From Aspidapion aeneum (lineage: Eukaryota > Arthropoda > Insecta > Coleoptera > Brentidae): 64,000 nucleotides of DNA. This document shows, in pieces, positions 22,744-34,360 of the stretch; the stretch's first letter is position 1, and every line of letters begins with the position of its first letter. The translations under genes and the position numbers were made by a program. The stretch spans positions 558,001 through 622,000 of the forward strand of contig CAUYVT010000104.1 in the NCBI GenBank assembly GCA_963576565.1. The letters are read 5' to 3'. The notes below the pieces were generated by a model. That model was not told the origin of the DNA. It searched no databases and saw nothing but the letters and a program-made list of their open reading frames with translations.

Positions 22744-24003
22744 TATATCTGTCTCCGTCGCGACGTCAAAATTAGCCTCAAAACCGAGGCAACCCTGACC
22801 GAAGCTGCAAATTGACAGTTGGTCTCTCCTCAGTAAACACCATGTTTCATATTTCTTTTTCAGTTACCCACATCATCATTTCATCTCCTTTCATTTTATG
22901 GTTATGCTCGGGCTGAATGAAGCCTAATGAGGCAGAAACGCGTCCCCGTAGCTACCTTTACCTCTGAGGTCTTGCCCGTGAAACTTTTTTGTTAAGACTT
23001 TATACCTCGTGAACTTCCTTCAAATTTAAATAAATCCAGGGCTCAGGCTGTTTTCTGGGAGCAGATTATATCTGTCTCCGTCGCGACGTCAAAATTAGCC
23101 TCAAAACCGAGGCAACCCTGACCGAAGCTGCAAATTGACAGTTGGTCTCTCCTCAGTAAACACCATGTTTCATATTTCTTTTTCAGTTACCCACATCATC
23201 ATTTCATCTCCTTTCATTTTATGGTTATGCTCGGGCTGAATAAAGCCTAATGAGGCAGAAACGCGTCCCCGTAGCTACCTTTACCTCTGAGGTCTTGCCC
23301 GTGAAACTTTTTTGTTAAGACTTAATACCTCGTGAACTTCCTTCAAATTTAAATAAATCCAGGGCTCAGGCTGTTTTCTGGGAGCAGATTATATCTGTCT
23401 CCGTCGCGACGTCAAAATTAGCCTCAAAACCGAGGCAACCCTGACCGAAGCTGCAAATTGACAGTTGGTCTCTCCTCAGTAAACACCATGTTTCATATTT
23501 CTTTTTCAGTTACCCACATCATCATTTCATCTCCTTTCATTTTATGGTTATGCTCGGGCTGAATGAAGCCTAATGAGGCAGAAACGCGTCCCCGTAGCTA
23601 CCTTTACCTCTGAGGTCTTGCCCGTGAAACTTTTTTGTTAAGACTTTATACCTCGTGAACTTCCTTCAAATTTAAATAAATCCAGGGCTCAGGCTGTTTT
23701 CTGGGAGCAGATTATATCTGTCTCCGTCGCGACGTCAAAATTAGCCTCAAAACCGAGGCAACCCTGACCGAAGCTGCAAATTGACAGTTGGTCTCTCCTC
23801 AGTAAACACCATGTTTCATATTTCTTTTTCAGTTACCCACATCATCATTTCATCTCCTTTCATTTTATGGTTATGCTCGGGCTGAATGAAGCCTAATGAG
23901 GCAGAAACGCGTCCCCGTAGCTACCTTTACCTCTGAGGTCTTGCCCGTGAAACTTTTTTGTTAAGACTTTATACCTCGTGAACTTCCTTCAAATTTAAAT
24001 AAA
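22744..24003 (-). repeat. 323-bp satellite, about 3.9 units in opposite orientation
   Basis: This is the same 323-bp unit in reverse complement: GTTAAGACT recurs at 22991, 23314, 23637 and 23960. Identity to the forward units is very high, so both halves could anneal as one long hairpin of about 1.26 kb per arm. The junction with the forward array spans about 22718-22750. Confidence 0.97.
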
Positions 24004-24795
24004 TAATAGTATTTGTCTATATATATTTTATAAATACTTTTTTATTTAAAGCAAAATACCTATTTTAAATAAAAACAAAACATACGGGGTTGTATTTAAA
24101 ATTGGCAGTAGATTTAAGAGTGCAATTTGAAAAAAAAGTCGGTAGTAGCTACTTAGGGGTTAATGTAAATAAGGTACTTATTTGGGTTTTTTAGAAGAAA
24201 AAAACAAAAACACGTCAGCTTCGTTTTTTTACGGGCTTTTTCTCAGATAAAAAAAATTAAGTCTGTTAATAGGATTAGGTGGGATCTAATCTAAAAAAAA
24301 AAGTTGTGTGCTAGCAAAACGAAATCGGCCCAGTCTAGTCTTATGTCAATATACCAGCGCAAATACTAGAAATTTCTTAATTTTTTTCCAGAAAAATTTT
24401 GGTTTAGATATTGTCTATTTTAAACATAATTAATAGACATTGCGAGGTTTGAATTTCTTTACTATTCCATGGGCTAGCTACTGGCGTATAAGATTTAATT
24501 AATACTTAGGTTCCTACATGTGTATTTTATTTATAATATTAAAGTATTTTCTAATAATGTAAGAGTTTTAGAAAAATATACCTATTATTTAATAATAAAA
24601 TAATAGGAACTGAAATTATACTACTGGAGAACATGCTAAAAACGGTTTCGATTACCTCAGCTAATTCATAAGCGGCCCCTTCGTTCTTTGAGATGACCTC
24701 AGGTGCCATCTAACCATATATAGTGAAACTTTCAGCGTAAGGTCAACGAATTCAGCCAAGAAATTTTGCAAAATAAGGCAACATCGCACCCGCAT
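24004..24795. other. Foldback interior next to right terminal repeat
   Basis: AT-rich. A segment of about 40 bp at 24130-24168 (TAGTAGCTACTTAGGGGTTAA) resembles, in inverse orientation, 20533-20572 on the other side of the satellite. No gene is recognisable. Confidence 0.4.
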
Positions 24796-25356
24796 TTTCG
24801 ACTTTTTTACGGTTTGAGCTTTTTACGTTTCGACATAATTAAGTTTCGTTGATTTTGCGTCCCTTCTCCATTGCGTATCGCGCGTTTAATTTTCGACTTT
24901 TTTACGTTTTGACATTTTTACGGATCGACGAAATTACGATTCGTTTAAATTATTTTCTTCTACATTATTTTCGACAATTTTACGGATCGACAAAATTACG
25001 TTTCGCTTAAATTGCTTTCTTCTCTTTTATTTTTCGATTTTACTATTTTTCGACTTTTTTACGGTTCGATCTTTTTATGATTCGATTTTTTTACGGTTCG
25101 ATCATTCTGCGAATCGACTTAACTACGTTTCGATGATTTTACGTTTCGACATTTTTAAGGGTCGACGAAATAACGCTTCGTCTAAATTATTTTCTACTAT
25201 ATTATTTTCGACAATTTTACGGATCGGCAAAACTACGTTTCGTTTAAATTATTTTCGTCTATTTTTTTATTTTCGACCAAATTACGGTTCGGCATTTTTT
25301 TTTTCGACCTTTTTACGTTTCGACAAAACTTTTTTCGATGTTTTTGTGGCGAGCTT
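24796..25356 (-). repeat. Right terminal inverted repeat of the foldback element
   Basis: In reverse complement it follows the left repeat block by block: AAATAATTTAAACGAAACGT, GTCGATCCGTAAAA, GCGATACGCAATGGAGAAG and the rest in the same order and spacing. The outer end (reverse strand GCTCGCCACAAAAACATCGA) matches the left outer end only loosely. It stops at the right ATTAAATG target duplication. Confidence 0.9.
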
Positions 25357-26433
25357 ATTAAATGAGCTGGCAGAGAGACAAAAGGAACGTTTTCCTATGG
25401 CTAGTACTGTTCTAAAAAGTCAATCTACATCGACGATATCTTGGGAACTAGCCCTTCGCTTTCTGAAGCTCTTTCCCTTCAAACGGAACTCAATGATTTG
25501 TTGAAGTCGGGAGGATTTGAACTTAAAAAATGGGCAAGCAATTGTCATGAGTTATTGGCAAAATTGCCAGAATCCGATCGTCAAATGCCTCTCTCTTTTG
25601 ACACGGAGGAACCACACTTTATCAAAGTTTTAGGATTTCAATGGCATCCAAAAAACGACATTTTTTCTTATCAATGCCGAATGAAGGACAAACCCCCAAC
25701 CAAACGTTCTATTTTATCTATCATAGGAATAATCTTCGATCCCTTAGGTTTTCTTTGTCCCTTGTTGCTACAAGCAAAATTTATTTTGCAACAGTTGTGG
25801 ATATCGAAAATAGGCTGGGACGAAGAACCAGATTCTTCTATCATCGACTCTTGGAACAAACTTCGTTCTGAATTCCCGCTTCTTTCCAATTTTCAATTAC
25901 CCCGACAAATCAAACTGTCAAAAATCAATACCTGTCAAATCATCGGCTTCTGTGACGCTTCAATTCGAGGCTACGCAGGCGTCGTATATTTTCGTGTAGA
26001 AGAGGAAAACAATATATCTGTTTCTCTCATATCTGCAAAACCTAGAGTCGCGCCTATAAAGTCACAAACTTTGGCTAGGCTAGAACTCCTAGGCGCATTT
26101 CTTTTAAGCGAATTAATTGACTTCGTTTTATCTAGCTATGAAGGAAAAATAACTTTTACAAATATCGTTACTTTCTGCGATTCGCAAGTCGTATTGCATT
26201 GGCTTTCATCCTCTCCTAATCGCTGGCAAACCTTTGTTGGAAATCGAGTCAGTAGAATCCAAGAAATCATTCCCTCAAACTCGTGGCGCTACATTCCTTC
26301 TGCTTTAAATGCGGCCGATATTTCGTCACGAGGGGCCACCCCTTCACAGCTCATGTCACATGACATGTGGTGGAACGCACCGTCGTTTTTGTGGTCTCCC
26401 GAAAACGAATGGCCCGATTTTCATAAATCATAA
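25357..26433 (+). pseudogene. pol: BEL/Pao reverse transcriptase palm/thumb and RNase H
   Basis: It continues the RT interrupted at 9281: LLNELAERQKERFPMASTVL, then a one-base deletion just before the catalytic YIDD motif (about 25427). From about 25426 a clean frame reads through the thumb (GFQWHPKNDIFSY; SIIGIIFDPLGFLCP) and the Pao-type RNase H (GFCDASIRGYAGVVYFR; LLGAFLLSELI; TFCDSQVVLHWL; ALNAADISSRG). The catalytic motifs look intact. It stops at 26433 with the integrase region continuing directly downstream in the same frame. Confidence 0.9.
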
Positions 26434-27795
26434 ATGCCGATTGATTTCGGAGATATTAATCTGGAGGAAAAGCCAAAGGTCTGTTGCAATGCGATAATTG
26501 ACGTTAACTTCTTAGATCAGCTTCTTATCAAATATTCATCTATATCAAAAATTCAACGTATCATTTGTTACGTCCTTCGAATAGTTAAACTTTTTCAAAA
26601 CCATTCCTCTCAAAAACCCACTAAGCCGCCGGACCAAAAAGTTATTTTTGAGAATATTGTTTTTCCTACCACCGGTGAGATGCAAAGTGCGTTATACCTT
26701 CTTATCAAACGCGTTCAAGGTTCTTGTTTTTCTGAGCTTTTTTCCGCGTTATCTAAGGATAAACCAATACCGAAACCTTTTCGAAAACTTTCACCTTTTC
26801 TTGATGAAAATAATATCATTAGAGTCGGTGGCAGATTACAAAAATCTGACTTTTTGTCTTATTCTGCAAAACACCCCGTCTTACTTTCGAGTAACCATCG
26901 TTTAACTACTCTTCTTATCGAGTCCACTCATCGACAATACCTTCATCCTAGGTTTAAAACATTACATAATCTGCTTTTACAGCAATTTTGGATATTATCT
27001 GCCAGACGGGCAATTCAAAGAACCATATCCAAGTGTTTGCAATGTTTTAGAATCAACCCTAAACCCTATAGACCGCCCATAATGAGTTTACTTCCCGCTC
27101 ATCGAATCAATCAACTTAAACCTTTTTCGAGTGTAGCTATCGACTTTTGTGGACCTTTCTTTGTGATTCCTCATCGTTACCGTGGTTGTAAAGCTTTCAA
27201 ATCGTATGTCTGTGTGTTTGTCTGTACGGCCACAAATTGCGTGCATTGGGAATTAACCATGGAACTGTCCACCGAAGGGTTCGTAGGTGCATTCCGTCGA
27301 TTCATTTCCAGACGTGGAAGCTGGTCAGATCAAGGCAGTAATTTTATAGGGTTTCGTAACCAATTACTTGATTACGCAAGAAGTGCGTCCACCAGACTTT
27401 CTATTCGTTGGCATCTGGGACCTCCTCTCAGTCCACATTTCAATGGCCTGGCAGAAGCTGGCGTCAAAAGTTTTAAAACTCACTTTGCTCGAGTTGTCGG
27501 CGACCAGAAGTTACCTATCATGGAAATGTCCACCCTTACATGTCGCATAGAAGCCGTACTTAATAGTTGCCCTTTATCTCCTGCCTTTTCAGACCCACAC
27601 GATCTTCAACCTCTTACCCCTGGGCATTTTTTGACCCTTGAACCCCTTAATTCAGAAATTCCGGAGTCAGATTTGTCCGAGGTTCCCCTAAATCGGCTCT
27701 CGAGATGGCAACTAATCCAAAAACTACATAATGATTTTTGGAAAAGGTATTCTGTAGAGTATTTGCATACGCTACAACAGCGACACAAGTTTAGT
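26434..27795 (+). pseudogene. pol: BEL/Pao integrase, C-terminus lost
   Basis: Separated from the RNase H only by a stop codon, so originally one polyprotein. The zinc-binding region (STHRQYLHPRFKTLHNLL... CLQCFR) has H-H-C-C. The catalytic core has the first D in AIDFCGPF, the second in SDQGSNF and the E in FNGLAEAGVKSFK. The open reading runs 461 codons. After TLQQRHK the expected Trp-containing C-terminal region is missing and the sequence turns into unrelated DNA. About 75 bp later the next LTR element begins. The 3' LTR of this Pao element is not in the window. Confidence 0.88.
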
Positions 27796-27864
27796 TCAGT
27801 TTGGTTTATTTATTGGTAATATTACACAGAAAATAGTGTTTATACAAGTCAACAGATAAGATAT

Positions 27865-28285
27865 TGTCACGAGGGGGTTGTTGTGACTATTTGTGTACGT
27901 GTTGCGCACAAATAAAGATGATCGTAAGATAGTTTAAGGGTTTATTTAATACTAGTACAAAGATACTTACACACTAATCACTACTGTCTGGCCCAGTTTT
28001 CTAATACAAATATTATTCACTTGTAGGTCGGGTTCAGCTCTCGATCAGAATCTCTTTACTGTTTCTATACTTGACTATTAGAACTTAAGTACGTAGCGTA
28101 CTCACTGAACTGAACCCCGACTATCCGTTCTTGATTGGTTTTATAGAAGCATGTGATTACAAACGTGTATCAATCTTAAACATAAATCGTTTGCACCACA
28201 TACTTCCTAGGTTGACGTCCTAATACCTTTACATCAGGTCAACCAACCAAGTTCCGGATAGCATGCCCAAATTACATACATGACA
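27865..28285 (-). mobile_element. LTR (3' side) of a gag-pro LTR retrotransposon
   Basis: Begins TGTCACGAGGGGGTTG and ends ACATACATGACA on the plus strand, giving TGTCACG/CATGACA inverted ends. It is about 96% identical to 33964-34360. Next to it on the interior side (28286-28300) the element strand has a purine-rich run, GAAGAGGGGCA, expected of a polypurine tract before a 3' LTR. Confidence 0.85.
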
Positions 28286-31200
28286 TATGCCCCTCTTCGA
28301 AGAAAACTGGACCCACAGTTTTAAACAAAATAATTTAAAATCTGATTTAAGCAAAAAGAAAAGAATAAAAATTAACAATTTAACAATCCAATCGACTAAT
28401 TAATAAATTAACCAAATAATACTCTGATTCGCGCAGCTTTACTTGCTCTTGGATCTTCTTTCTTCTTCATGACTAGTTACTGGTTAATGTTACCGCAGTC
28501 TTGCTATGTCAACGGAGATTGCGGGTTGCATGCTGCCTTATTCTTCCTCGACGTTTGCAGATCGCTCTGTAGCCATTGCCCATTTACTATTTGCTTATCG
28601 CCATAAATACTCTTCATCTTAAACTAGTTTCATTGGAAGATTTTGCTTCGGATTGCTAGGTTGTCGTATTGATTACCTATGACCAAATTGGAGGGTTGAC
28701 GTTGACTCCCCCCGCTAGATACGTTTCTGATCTGGTGTATATGGTTTGTTATGAGCTTGCGATAGGTTGACGATTGGCTATCTGTGCTTGAGCATGATGC
28801 TATCCGGTCAGCTTTGCTCACCCGCGTATCCGTCGATTGCATAACTTTGGTTAAACATAGGCCGCTTTGCTTGACCTTTAGAGATATTGCTTAGACATCA
28901 TACACATACAGTCTTCATTAGATTCTTCTCTTCTGGACTCGGAGCAAGTTAGGCTGGCGAATCTAAAACATATATTACGAGAGTTCATTAGACAAAAATT
29001 ATTAATGTTAATAAACAACTGATTTCATTTAAAAATATTAAAATCTGGCCTATTCGCCATAATAATTAAAAAATAATATGATTAATTAACCTAAAGTAAC
29101 AAATTTTAGGCAAAATATATGGATATTAAAAAATAACAAAAATATTCTAACTTTTAATTATCATACGTAGGTACATTGTGTCTTAGGATGATTTTTAACA
29201 GTACGTCAAAATTAGTTGTACAAAAACCAATTTTTTGCTGGAAGTTTACATGAATACAATAAATAAAAATAGTAATTAAAATTGAATCTAGATTTAAAAA
29301 TAAATAATAATAAAAGTTTAACAAAAAATATTCAAATTTTAATCTATTTAAACGTATTAAAATTAATCAATCAAGTACCAGTTTAGATTTAGATATTTAT
29401 TTCTTATTTAAATTGTATAAATATCAAGTGTAATTTAGAATTTATTTTTTAAAAATATTTTAGCAAAATGCTAAATAAAAGCTAAAGAAAAAAAAGTAAA
29501 CACATTAATTTATTAAACATCTTTACTATTTAATGTTTTAACGTTTGACTGTTTCATTTATGGGTTGACCCATTTAGTGATGAAATTATAGTTTTTTAGT
29601 AGTAGTAATAGGTATAAATATTAACCTTAAAAAAACAATACAAATTTTTTAAATTATCATATGGTATAAAAATAACCTTATCGGATTAGAAAATAATAAA
29701 TCCTATGGTATAACATGATTAAAGTGCGCATACTTAAAATATCTTATTTAGCACCTCAACATTTTTTAACAAATATTTCTAGCTCATTCATATAAACTTC
29801 AAATTAAAGCCATAATTTCATTCTTACCAACATACGACATCTTATAACTTCATCTTATATCTACTTCTATTTACCTTTATTCATACATCTAAAAATTACT
29901 GTATTAAACACTACTTTTGAATCCATGCTTTAATAATTATAGGTACCTTTATACATTTTAAGTCGACTTAATTTTTTACCTTATTATTTATCCAATGCCT
30001 TTGTTGGGCCCTGACATTGGCGTAAACAAAAAGATAAATTAAAGTTTTGTGATCACTCTTAAAAAATGGACTAAAACTCATATGCTAAAACACTAAGTAT
30101 AACTTTTAAACTATATTCCTATGTTTGTTAAATTCAATAAAATTATGCTTGCTTTATCTTGTAATATACATCTTACACTATCATTCTTATCCATATGCTT
30201 CTTACTACTTGGCTAGCCAATTCAAAACAGTATTTTACTCATTTAACCTTTTTTATCTTTAAATGGAGTAATAACCGAGAAGAACGAACACGGTAATTCT
30301 ATTGGGATCCCTGGAAAGTAATGACGTCATTGGGTAATACCGTCAAAATTCACAAAATATGTCTATACTAAAATCAACTTTTTCTAACTTATTTCTTTTA
30401 AAGACGGAGCTCCGATGTGGTTTTTTTTTTAAACAAGAGGCTTCTGAAAGCCCATATAAACTGAGTTTTTACTATCGTGAAACTAAATAACATATTTAGG
30501 CGTTAAGCCTTTTGCTAAGACCAGTTTGCATACTTACGGATAATACCTACGACTTTTGTTACCTCATTGGCAAATTATTTTACCATAAATCCATCATGAT
30601 AATTATTATTGACAAAGTTCTTTTTGTTTAGGCCTTGAACTTCACTTTCAATAGGGAACATTTTCCCATGCTATTTTTCAAAAGTGGTCCTCTTTTGTAT
30701 TTCTCTGCCTCACTTACTATATTTGCTAAAAATTACCTAAAACTCAGAAACTTTGTTATTATTCAGGTATTTAACACGACATGTATGTGTGGATTCACAA
30801 ACCACAGTACTACAAATTAAAATGCGTACCTAATAATGTTGTAAAAAAGAAAGACTGATAGTATGTGTGCCCTATGTTATGTGTATTCTATCCTGGCATC
30901 TGGATACCGATATTACTAGTAGAAAGTCGCGTTCTGGTGCATTTTTAGGTTAAAATGTTCTTCAAATTTTGAAGACATTAATCATTGGAGTAAAAAAATA
31001 CAAGGAAGTCTCAATTAGTCAAACTTATAAAAAAAAAATTATTCAAAAGTACGTCTTTAGAGTTTAGTTTAAAGGCCCTGGAGGCTCACACCTAAATTAA
31101 ATTTTAGTCTGAATTGACATATATACACTTACTTCGATAGGCAAATTAGTTTTATTTAATTTTGCATAGGTGACCATAACATAGCCAAATTATTAGAGTT

Positions 31201-32389
31201 ACTGTTTTCCTAAAAAGTTTATTCGAGAAGAGTAGAAATATTTATCCAGATAATTCGACAATATAATTTGGGGCAAATGAAAAAATAATAAAAATGTAGA
31301 TTCGGCAAATAAGAAGCAAAAAGTAGTGAGTGTATGTATACCAGATATTGCCAATCATATTTATAAGTTTAAAAGATAGAACTGTTATTTAATGTACTCG
31401 AAAATTGGGTACTTATGGTAGAAAAATAAAATGCATAGAATGCTTCAGTATAGAGCTAAGCTATTTCTTTAAAAATTTTAAAAATATGTATATTTATATA
31501 TAACCACAGCAAAGAAAAAGTACTAATTTTTATTTCTAACTTTAGTAATAAAACATTTCTGCCATACAGTGGTCCACAATAGATCCAATTGTGACTGCAT
31601 TAAAACAATGCATCCTTAAAATTCTTTAAAAAAATTAGATAAAAACGAAGGCTAAAGTAATAGGGATAAAATACAATTGCCTAATTCTTATCTCATTGAT
31701 TTGGTTTTCTAAGAAAATATGTTGCCATATGGAAATCCATCTTGTATAATTTTCAGAAGGTGGCGGCCTAAAAAGGGCATTCCTTCATAATGTAAAAATA
31801 TACATAATTAATTATTTCAATGAATCGGTAAAAGAAAGCTAATTAAGCCTAATAAAATCTACAAGAAAAGAAGAAAGACACTTTCTCACTTAAAAAAAAA
31901 TTATGTATGGAGGGTTAAACTAAGAGTTAATTTAGCTTTGTTTGTTAAGAAAAAAATGTGATAGGTACTTCCAGATGCCAGATTTAATATTATTTAATGA
32001 GATTTCTTTAGAGAAGCAGAAAAAAACAATTAGTTAAGAGGCACTGAATATTGGCCGTCATCAATATTGATATCGTTATCATTATTATTATAAATATATG
32101 CATCCTGAGTAATCTTGTTACATAAGTTTTCTGAGGAACTATTTTGAAAAGTCGAAAACAACCTTTGAACTGAATGGTCCAAATTATTTAAAGTATTTTG
32201 AGACAGGTAATGGTCATTTTGCTTGTTTATATTTAACATCAGATTTTGACTGCATTTTTGTTTAAAATGTGAAATTTCATACTTGTTATTGCGATAAAAA
32301 TTTCGTAAATGTTTTGTTTTTCTTTCGAGGCCAATGTCACTGGCTGATGTTTTACCTATTTGAAAATTATGATTGTTGATATAAACATT
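28286..32389 (-). other. Long non-coding interior of the LTR retrotransposon
   Basis: RT, RNase H and integrase would be expected here, downstream of gag-pro on the minus strand, but about 4 kb of very AT-rich DNA shows none of their motifs. A 70-codon minus-strand frame at 28630-28842 and another at 32030-32239 are unrecognised. Either pol was replaced by unrelated DNA or it has decayed beyond recognition. Confidence 0.6.
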
Positions 32390-32695
32390 TCAATTAATTT
32401 TAGACTTTGATTTTTCATTTTTAAAATACAGATTATGATTGTTACTTTTGGTAAAAAAGCCTAAATTTGCACCCCTATAAATTTTTACTAACTTATGGTG
32501 CCTGGATAAAATTTGAAAATGGACAACATCTTTTAAAATTGTTGGTTGTGAGACTAACTCCAGATGCTTAGCTTTAAGGCCTTTAGTAAACTGAAAGTTC
32601 GGAAAATTATTTAAAATCTGACTTGTAAATTCACATGGAATTTTTATCTTTAGTGTTTCATTTGGACCTAAATAAAATATTTTAGGCGATTTCAA
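32390..32695 (-). pseudogene. Pol segment between protease and RT (gypsy type)
   Basis: 101 codons just downstream of the protease. LGPNETLKIKIPCEF and KLVKIYRGANLGFF fit the linker that follows the protease in Ty3/gypsy-type Pol proteins. It ends before any RT motif. It is separated from the gag-pro frame by a stop. Confidence 0.45.
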
Positions 32696-32716
32696 AAAAA
32701 TCTTGTCATATTTGCG

Positions 32717-33739
32717 TTAAGTAAATTTATCTGTGACGGAGAGGCAAGAGTCTAAAGGACCAGAATACGAATTATAAAAATTAACTGAAAAGTCCTCCCC
32801 TATTGTCACCTTACTATTGCAATAGTCAATAATGACTTTACATTGTGTAAGAAAAGAAGTACCCAAAATTAGAGGTACTGGTAGTTCTTCCACTACAAGG
32901 GCAGAAACCCTGTGTTTTAAATGGCCAAATTGGATTTCTATGTTTGTTTTCCCTAATGGGTTAACAAAATGACCACCTGCTGTAGATAATCTACTATTCC
33001 CTTGAATTTTCAAAATTTTTCCAGCTAAACTTTTATGTATTATGTTTTGTGAAGATCCGCTATCTAATAAAATATTTAAATTTTTTCGATGATTTATGGA
33101 ACCTTTGATTTGCAAGATATTTGAATTTGAACTAAAACACGACAAGTTTATATCCTCCTCAAAATTTTGATCCGATTTGTATGAATTTTGCAATTTTGTT
33201 TCCGCTATATGCTGTAACAAAAGTACAATGTCTTTAAGTTTGTCTTGTGTCATGTTATTTGTACATAAAATTCTAAAATTTTCATAAAATTCCCTCAAAA
33301 TTCCATCTTCAAATGCCTCTAAGATATCGAGAAATTCTATTTTAGGACTAATTAAATTTGACAAAGATAATAGTGAAAAATAGTAGCTTTTAATGCTTTC
33401 ATTGGATAACTGTTTTCTTTGCCTAAACTGTTCTCTGAATTTTTTATATGCAAATTTGCCACCGAAATAGTTTATAAAATCTGTTTTGACGTCATCCCAT
33501 GTCTTATTTTTGTTTGAGTGTGTCTGTGTGTAGCTTGTGTACCAAAAATTTGCGGGCTTTTCCAAATAGGACTTTAAACATCTCATTTTAAATGTGTTCG
33601 GCCAAAAATTTTTGTCACAAATTCTGTCGTATTCATTTATAAAATTAACGGGGCAACTGCAAATCGAATCAAACGTAGGTGGTTCTGTAAATTGAGGCAC
33701 GATTGGAGTCATATTAAGTGTGTTGCAAAGTGGTTCCAT
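32717..33739 (-). CDS. gag-pro: Gag-protease of a gypsy-like LTR retrotransposon lacking RT
   Basis: The start MEPLCNTLNM at 33739 is preferred; the frame is open further up to 33862, but those codons give a hydrophobic, non-Gag sequence. Residues about 20-200 resemble the retrotransposon Gag domain (WPNTFKMRCLKSYLEKPANFW; WDDVKTDFINYFGGKF; FRQRKQLSNESIKSYYFSLL). No zinc knuckle is seen. Residues about 225-320 form an aspartic protease: NILLDSGSSQNIIH with the DSG motif, and VPLILGTSFLTQCKVIIDY. It ends at a stop at 32717. The frame has no break over 341 codons, unlike most elements here, so the copy is relatively young. It lies between two LTRs on the matching strand. Confidence 0.8.
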   Translation of the reverse strand: MEPLCNTLNMTPIVPQFTEPPTFDSICSCPVNFINEYDRICDKNFWPNTFKMRCLKSYLEKPANFWYTSYTQTHSNKNKTWDDVKTDFINYFGGKFAYKKFREQFRQRKQLSNESIKSYYFSLLSLSNLISPKIEFLDILEAFEDGILREFYENFRILCTNNMTQDKLKDIVLLLQHIAETKLQNSYKSDQNFEEDINLSCFSSNSNILQIKGSINHRKNLNILLDSGSSQNIIHKSLAGKILKIQGNSRLSTAGGHFVNPLGKTNIEIQFGHLKHRVSALVVEELPVPLILGTSFLTQCKVIIDYCNSKVTIGEDFSVNFYNSYSGPLDSCLSVTDKFT

Positions 33740-33963
33740 ATTTAAAACAACAATAAAAACAAAAAATATCTGAAGAGAAAAAATAAAATAAGGTAAACTT
33801 GTTTGTCTTAGAGGCCTACAAAATGTACTGCCCAGCAAAATTAACGACCTACCAATATTCAAAAACCCTTAAGAAATGCTAAAATCTCTACAAAAATAAC
33901 TTTTTAAAAAAATGACAAAAAGAGATAAAAATCTTTCGAAAAAATAACGGCGCCTCCACCATA

Positions 33964-34360
33964 TGTCACGAGGGGGTTGTCGCGACTATTTGTGTACGTG
34001 TTGCGCACAAAGGATCGTAAGATAGTTTAAGGGTTTATTTAATACTAGTACAAAGATACTTACACACTAATCACTACTGTCTGGCCCAGTTTTCTAATAC
34101 AAATATTATTCACTTGTAGGTCGGGTTCAGCTCTCGATCAGAATCTCTTTACTATTTCTATACTTGACTATTAGAACTTAAGTACTTAGCGTACTCACTG
34201 AACTGAACCTCGACTATCCGTTCTTGATTGGTTTTATAGAAGCATGTGATTACAAACGTGTTTCAATCTTAAACATAAATCGTTTGCACCACATACTTCC
34301 TAGGTTGACGTCCTAATACCTTTACATCAGGTCAACCAACCAAGTTCCGGATAGCATGCC
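33964..34360 (-). mobile_element. LTR (5' side) of the gag-pro LTR retrotransposon, end truncated
   Basis: Near-identical partner of 27865-28285. It lacks the last about 24 bp on the plus strand (after ATAGCATGCC), i.e. the first bases of the 5' LTR on the element strand, and is replaced by the 3' end of the neighbouring LINE. No target duplication can therefore be seen. Two bases inside the other end, TGGTGGAGGCGCC on the element strand is positioned as a primer-binding site; the matching tRNA is unknown to me. Confidence 0.85.

Larger units (their letters stand above)
9282..25356. mobile_element. Giant foldback-like element, 16,075 bp, 8-bp target duplication
   Basis: The outermost about 560 bp at each end (9282-9838 and 24796-25356) are inverted repeats of each other along their whole length. 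The element is flanked by identical octamers ATTAAATG at 9274-9281 and 25357-25364. Removing the insert plus one octamer rejoins the Pao RT reading frame (RTL then NELAER), so the boundaries are supported independently by the interrupted gene. Terminal repeats made of short tandem units are known from Foldback and Galileo elements of Drosophila (P superfamily); 8-bp duplications fit P or hAT. No transposase is recognisable inside, so it would be non-autonomous. The interior holds many nested repeats. Confidence 0.85.

Noticed and set aside
20868..24003. CRISPR-like array
   Set aside because: The units are contiguous 323-bp repeats with no unique spacers, in a eukaryotic repeat context; it is satellite DNA.
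24130..24168. Large inverted repeat enclosing the satellite (with 20533-20572)
   Set aside because: Similarity covers only about 40 bp at roughly 80%; it is too weak to define an element.
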